From JBBRQP01 sp038226175 (GTDB lineage Bacteria; Cyanobacteriota; Cyanobacteriia; Gloeobacterales; Anthocerotibacteraceae): 38,267 nucleotides of DNA. Under the pieces are notes generated by a model. That model saw only the letters and a list, made by a program, of their open reading frames with translations, ran no database searches and was not told the origin of the DNA. Below, piece after piece: positions 34,740-38,267 of this stretch (positions within the stretch are counted from its first letter, which is position 1; each line of letters begins with the position of its first letter). Location: the NCBI GenBank assembly GCA_038226175.1, contig JBBRQP010000021.1, positions 1 through 38,267 of the forward strand. Reading direction: 5' to 3'. The translations under genes and the position numbers were made by a program.

Positions 34740-34965
34740 TTATATTGGGTTTAATTACTGTGTGGCTCACAAAAATGCGCATTTAGACCTGCAAAAAAAT
34801 GTCCATCGGTCTTGCTTCCCAAACCATAGCAGGTGCATAAAAACAATGAGCTATGTATACAATGTCTTGAGAAGAATTTTGTAACTAGTACCTCTCCATT
34901 AGAACCAAAAGACCAATTCTTCGTTGAACAGTTACAGGCTCACCAGAATATTAGGAGGAGACCAA

Positions 34966-36765
34966 ATGTATCTTCAGTCCATCTCTGTTATGTCCAACCT
35001 TGACCCGAAACTCCAACACATGCTCGAACGTCGGGGTCGGGGATGGAAGCCTAGTGCTACGGTCTCGACATCAGAGGGCGAAATCGCGGTCATCGTTAAG
35101 GTCTCGAACCGAGATGCTTGGTTTGCGCGGAGCGAAGTATTTGGAGGAGCAGACATAGGTAGCTTTGAAGACGGTGCAATTGTCACTTCCCGAATACCAC
35201 TCAGTCGGGTAGAGGCACTCCATCAAGCTCCTGAGGTAATTAGCCTTAAGCCAGCTCAACCTTTAAGGCCGCTTCTGCGAGATACTATTGCCGAAATAAA
35301 GGCACGAGTAGATCTACTGCCAGTCAATGCAGGAGGCGAGCAGGGTCGAGGGGTGATAGTCGGAATTGTCGATTTCGGCTGCGACTTCGCCCATCAGAAT
35401 TTTCGCAATAACGATGGCACTAGCCGCATTCAGGCCATCTGGGATCAGGGCGCACCGACATCCTTTGACAGCCCTTTTGGTTACGGGAAGGTATACAGGC
35501 GTTCCGAGATTAACTCAGCTTTGCAGGCAAGCAACCCCTACACTGCTCTGGGTTACAGACCAGCTCGTTTTGGCGAACATGGAACTCATGTTATGGACAT
35601 CGTCGCGGGAAATGGAAACGGCAGTGGTACCCCTGGCGTGGCGCCCAATGCAGATATTGTCTTCGTTCAACTCTCCGCCAGCGATATTCCTTTCTCTGGG
35701 GAAGAAGTACTCGGTTCCTCCTTTGGCGACTCAGTACAACTGTTGGAAGCTCTCAAATTCATCTTTGACTTTGCCGAAGATAACCCCTGCGTTGTCAACC
35801 TGAGCCTGGGTACCAATGGTGGCCCCCATGATGGCTCAACTTTAGTCGAACAGGGCATAGATGCCCTTATCAGCCAGCAAGCTAACCGCGCTGTGGTGAT
35901 CGCCGCTGCCAACTCGTTCGCCGATGGCATTCATGCTGCAGGCAGCGTCCAGGCAAATGCATTCAAGGATCTAGTCTGGCAGATCGACCAAAACGATACT
36001 TCTGGGAAGGAACTGGAGATCTGGTATGACGGTGCTGATAGCTTTCGGGTCGAACTCATTGATCCACAGGGCACAAGCTTAGGCAGTATTTTGCTAGGGC
36101 ACTCAGCCCGGATTCGAGATCAAGCCACAAATGCGGTGCTCTTCTTTACCGCCCATCGCCAAGGGGATCCTAATAACGGCGACAACACCTTCGGCATTTA
36201 CATGGATCCTAGTGCAGCAGCAGCTTTGCCCTCTAGTCTCACTATCCGCCTACACGGTGAAGTAGTGAGCGACGGCAACTTCCACGCTTGGATCGAGCGA
36301 GACGACGGTGACCAGTCACATTTTGAAGCTCCCAATGACAACTCTTGTACTCTCGGTTCGATCTCCTGTGGACGACTCAGCATTGTCGTTGGTTCTTATG
36401 ATGCCCATGTCATAGGCCAACCGCTTTCCTATTTCTCAAGTTCTGGTCCTACCCGCGATAACAGGAAGAAACCCGAAATCAGTGCCCCTGGTCATCAGGT
36501 GCTGGCCGCTAATTCCTGTACTCTCACAGGAATCACTCGCAAGTCCGGTACCAGCATGGCCGCCCCAGCTGTAGCTGGGGTCATTGCCCTTATGCTCGCA
36601 GAGGCTAGTAGTATCAACATAAAGATTTCCATAGAGCAAATCCGCGATATTTTGGCTAAAACCGCTAGATCCGGACCACCAAATTCCTTATGGGATCCTC
36701 GTTATGGGCTTGGGCGCGTGGATGCCAATGCCGCCGTCCAGGCAGTTAGAGATCTACTCTCCTGA
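34966..36765 (+). CDS. S8 subtilisin-like serine peptidase with N-terminal prodomain-like region
   Basis: A 599-aa protein; ATG 34966 has AGGAGG eight bases upstream. Residues about 37-103 resemble an inhibitor-I9-like prodomain (IAVIVKVSNRD, SRIPLSRVEALHQAPEVISL). The catalytic triad is complete: Asp136 in GIVDFGCDFAH, His205 in GEHGTHVMD and Ser530 in KSGTSMAAPAVAG, with the oxyanion Asn region AAANS. An insert of about 150 residues lies between the oxyanion region and the Ser. There is no signal peptide or membrane segment, so a cytoplasmic site is likely. It lies 226 bp after the 364-aa gene and 56 bp before the prodomain-like gene. Confidence 0.9.
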   Translation: MYLQSISVMSNLDPKLQHMLERRGRGWKPSATVSTSEGEIAVIVKVSNRDAWFARSEVFGGADIGSFEDGAIVTSRIPLSRVEALHQAPEVISLKPAQPLRPLLRDTIAEIKARVDLLPVNAGGEQGRGVIVGIVDFGCDFAHQNFRNNDGTSRIQAIWDQGAPTSFDSPFGYGKVYRRSEINSALQASNPYTALGYRPARFGEHGTHVMDIVAGNGNGSGTPGVAPNADIVFVQLSASDIPFSGEEVLGSSFGDSVQLLEALKFIFDFAEDNPCVVNLSLGTNGGPHDGSTLVEQGIDALISQQANRAVVIAAANSFADGIHAAGSVQANAFKDLVWQIDQNDTSGKELEIWYDGADSFRVELIDPQGTSLGSILLGHSARIRDQATNAVLFFTAHRQGDPNNGDNTFGIYMDPSAAAALPSSLTIRLHGEVVSDGNFHAWIERDDGDQSHFEAPNDNSCTLGSISCGRLSIVVGSYDAHVIGQPLSYFSSSGPTRDNRKKPEISAPGHQVLAANSCTLTGITRKSGTSMAAPAVAGVIALMLAEASSINIKISIEQIRDILAKTARSGPPNSLWDPRYGLGRVDANAAVQAVRDLLS

Positions 36766-36821
36766 GCCATGCGGAGGGGTTCACCGAAGAAAGTAGGCAC
36801 TACAATAGTAAATACAAGCCT

Positions 36822-37127
36822 ATGTGGGATACCCCAATGGATAATCAGAACAAATCTAAGTATCGGCTTGAGTCCACGGAACAGCTTTCAAGAAAACTGG
36901 AAATAGATCCCCGCACGCTAGACATCAATACGCTCAAAGGATTATTGCCTGTAACTGTGAAAGTCTCCCAAGCTGACTATGTCCCCCCTTCAATTTACAT
37001 CCGCGCCCGAATTAGCCCAAACCTCTTTACTGCTGATATTCCTGTGGATGCCATTGAACGGTTAGAGGAGGATCCTCTGGTCATATCTGTGGGCGTAGCC
37101 CGACGACTTCGATCTTTACAAAGCTAA
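36822..37127 (+). CDS. 101-aa I9/prodomain-like protein, possible subtilase inhibitor
   Basis: The C-terminal 55 residues (LPVTVKVSQADY, ADIPVDAIERLEEDPLVISVGVARRLRSL) align with the N-terminal region of the neighbouring S8 peptidase (IAVIVKVSNRD, SRIPLSRVEALHQAPEVISLKPAQPLRPL). The order V-KVS-x2-D, I-P-x3-(I/V)-E-x-L, P-x-VIS, LR-x-L is shared. It has no catalytic domain. A detached prodomain could inhibit or help fold the peptidase. The start may be ATG 36822 or 36837; neither has a strong ribosome-binding site. The resemblance is seen by eye and is not a search result. Confidence 0.65.
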   Translation: MWDTPMDNQNKSKYRLESTEQLSRKLEIDPRTLDINTLKGLLPVTVKVSQADYVPPSIYIRARISPNLFTADIPVDAIERLEEDPLVISVGVARRLRSLQS

Positions 37128-37370
37128 TGAGTTGGCGCTTTGCATCATGTTCTGTGTCTCTTGATGAAAAGCGATTTCGCTCCTATTGCAGCCTTGTTGT
37201 GCGCGTACTCCCATCGTCGGTGCAACAAAAATTAGCAACATCCCTGTCCACAGAACAAACTTGTGAATTGTCATGGATTTTTTGATCCAAGAGTCGCACT
37301 TAGGGTTATGACGTTTGCCCATTATGAGATTTTGAATCTCTGATTGTTGGTGACTTAATGTTTTAGGCAT
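37116..37370 (-). CDS. Small protein with one hydrophobic segment, possibly exported
   Basis: An 84-aa frame whose ATG at 37370 has a good TAAGGAG site six bases upstream. Residues about 37-57 (FVLWTGMLLIFVAPTMGVRAQ) look like a signal or anchor segment. An internal ATG at codon 33 (MTIHKFVLW) would place that segment at the N-terminus as a conventional signal peptide ending at VRA-QQ. No family is recognised. It overlaps the end of the convergent prodomain-like gene by 12 bp. The ribosome-binding site is the main support for it being real. Confidence 0.5.
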   Translation of the reverse strand: MPKTLSHQQSEIQNLIMGKRHNPKCDSWIKKSMTIHKFVLWTGMLLIFVAPTMGVRAQQGCNRSEIAFHQETQNMMQSANSLAL

Positions 37371-37579
37371 TTTATGCTCCTTAAAATATTGCTATATTAT
37401 TTTCTCAAATCTTTAATAATTGCAAGGGTTGTAACAATACTTATTATTATTTTGACTTGCTCATTTATGATATCAAACCTGTTGATTAAGTTTGTTTCTG
37501 TCATCTCACCTGGAATATACAAAAACGTGTCTGTTAAGGTATAACTTAAGCAGTAACTCATAAAGGTTTTAAATAATTA

Positions 37580-38150
37580 TGTCTGCACCCTCAACTGTAG
37601 AGAAGAAAGATTCCCCATCTGTGACTACCTAATGGCTTATCGCTAGCTCCTACGCCGTTTTTTTGTCTTTCTTATATCTTTGAGGCTACTAGTCGCCATT
37701 TAATATCAATGTGCTTGAATACGTCAGCCTCACAGATATTTTCAACATAGCGGCTTATTCTGTCGCCACAGTCGTTTTTGTCTTGGCGATAATAGGAACC
37801 CTTTTGAGTGCGCTGATGTTTTGGAAAAGCATTCTATCCCCTGAGAAACGCAGTCTTATTTCTCTATTCAAAAATGTCATCCTAGTCATTGTATTTATGC
37901 TCGCAAGCTGCCTCTTTTTCCTTTTTGGTTCAGCGGATAAATCGTACTTTCTCTTTCTCTCTGTATTATTAGCAGCAGCTTTGATAGTTCCTCTCAAACA
38001 GTCTAGTTTTCTACGAAATATCATCAGATCTGAAAGCGTGCGGAGTGTGATTCTTTTCCTCGTTCTGATGTTGCCACCTTCTATGTATCAATACGGAGAG
38101 AATACAGCAAACAACATTATTTCGGGTAATACACTTTCCGCTTATAGAAT
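37580..38150 (+). pseudogene. Membrane protein pseudogene with three nonsense codons, truncated by IS630-type element
   Basis: From ATG 37580 one frame runs to about 38150 with membrane-protein character (VSLTDIFNIAAYSVATVVFVLAIIGTLLSALMFW, VILVIVFMLASCLFFLF, YFLFLSVLLAAALIVPL). It is interrupted by TAA (codon 18), TGA (codon 35) and TAG (codon 38). Context suggests ancestral W-L-I-A-S-SYAVFLSFLYL-(W)-GY-(Y)-SPFNINVLEYVSLTDI, so each stop could be one base change. The frame then runs into the upstream end of an IS630-type transposase gene. The family is not recognised. Confidence 0.7.
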
Positions 38151-38176
38151 AAGGTGTGGTAAAGAACCTCAGTCTT

Positions 38177-38267
38177 GTGAACCACCTGAGTGTGGAAGAA
38201 TTAGAAAAGCGCTACCGCCAAGCAACGGACGGGGTGGAACGCACCCACCTGCAAATTATTTGGTTAC
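38177..38267 (+). CDS. IS630-type transposase, N-terminal fragment (runs off right edge)
   Basis: From GTG 38177 the frame reads VNHLSVEELEKRYRQATDGV and then ERTHLQIIWL, the typical start of an IS630-family helix-turn-helix/transposase protein. A GTG at 38156 is an alternative start. It is different in sequence from the transposase at the left edge (MGKPYSVDLRQ). It lies directly after the truncated membrane-protein pseudogene. Only 30 codons are visible. Confidence 0.75.
   Translation, partial: MNHLSVEELEKRYRQATDGVERTHLQIIWL

Noticed and set aside
1..38267. CRISPR arrays, tRNA, rRNA or tmRNA genes
   Set aside because: No regularly spaced direct repeats and no tRNA T-loop/acceptor patterns were noticed on reading; a dedicated scan was not possible.

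Overview
The window looks like chromosomal DNA from a cyanobacterium. It carries the cytochrome b6f genes petB and petD, a GlpX-type fructose-1,6/sedoheptulose-1,7-bisphosphatase of the cyanobacterial kind, a Ycf33-like DUF751 protein, a DUF2808 exported protein, a TxlA/HCF164-like membrane thioredoxin and a Ski2-like helicase. The genus cannot be fixed from sequence inspection alone. Many genes start with GTG or TTG and lack a strong Shine-Dalgarno site, so several starts below were chosen on ribosome-binding sites or family length.

Positions 1 to about 25 kb are mostly stable housekeeping and envelope genes. The left edge holds the N-terminus of an IS630-type transposase lying against a beheaded GNAT acetyltransferase. 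Then follow a TPR-like protein, ybeY, glpX, a periplasmic Cu/Zn superoxide dismutase, a secreted dockerin-matrixin-ankyrin protein, ugd with a GNAT gene, petBD with a divergent Rrf2 regulator, a ChaN/TIKI-type protein and a thioredoxin. A scar at 10.58-11.97 kb joins two broken genes, an AlbA_2-domain protein and the C-terminal half of a ParA-like ATPase. After it come a tight operon (TPR-like protein, Ski2-like helicase, GH10-like glycosidase), DUF751, malQ, mltA, DUF2808, dacB (PBP4), a SagB-type double nitroreductase and a tandem universal stress protein.

From about 25 kb to the right edge the window is accessory. Two secreted FG-GAP/VCBS calcium-binding proteins flank an alpha/beta-hydrolase gene that is cut in two by a 3,163-bp insertion element at 26410-29572. 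The element has perfect 20-bp terminal inverted repeats and an 8-bp target duplication (AGGCATCA); removing it restores the hydrolase reading frame. Besides an IS1-like DDE transposase it carries three cargo genes: a small basic protein, an XRE/ImmA-IrrE (HTH plus zinc peptidase) protein and an unrecognised 217-aa protein overlapping it by 4 bp. The last two look like a toxin-antitoxin or phage-defence pair. The divergent promoters of the cargo operon and the transposase share a short motif, which suggests that the HTH protein may control both.

Further right are a TIGR03032-like protein, an Rpn/DUF2887-type PD-(D/E)XK protein, a candidate small RNA ending in a strong terminator, and a three-gene module: an unrecognised 364-aa protein, a cytoplasmic S8 subtilase with an N-terminal prodomain-like region, and a 101-aa protein resembling only that prodomain. 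This module and the transposon-borne HTH-peptidase pair are the best candidates for undescribed systems. The right end contains a small possible exported protein, a membrane-protein pseudogene with three in-frame nonsense codons, and the start of another IS630-type transposase that truncates it.
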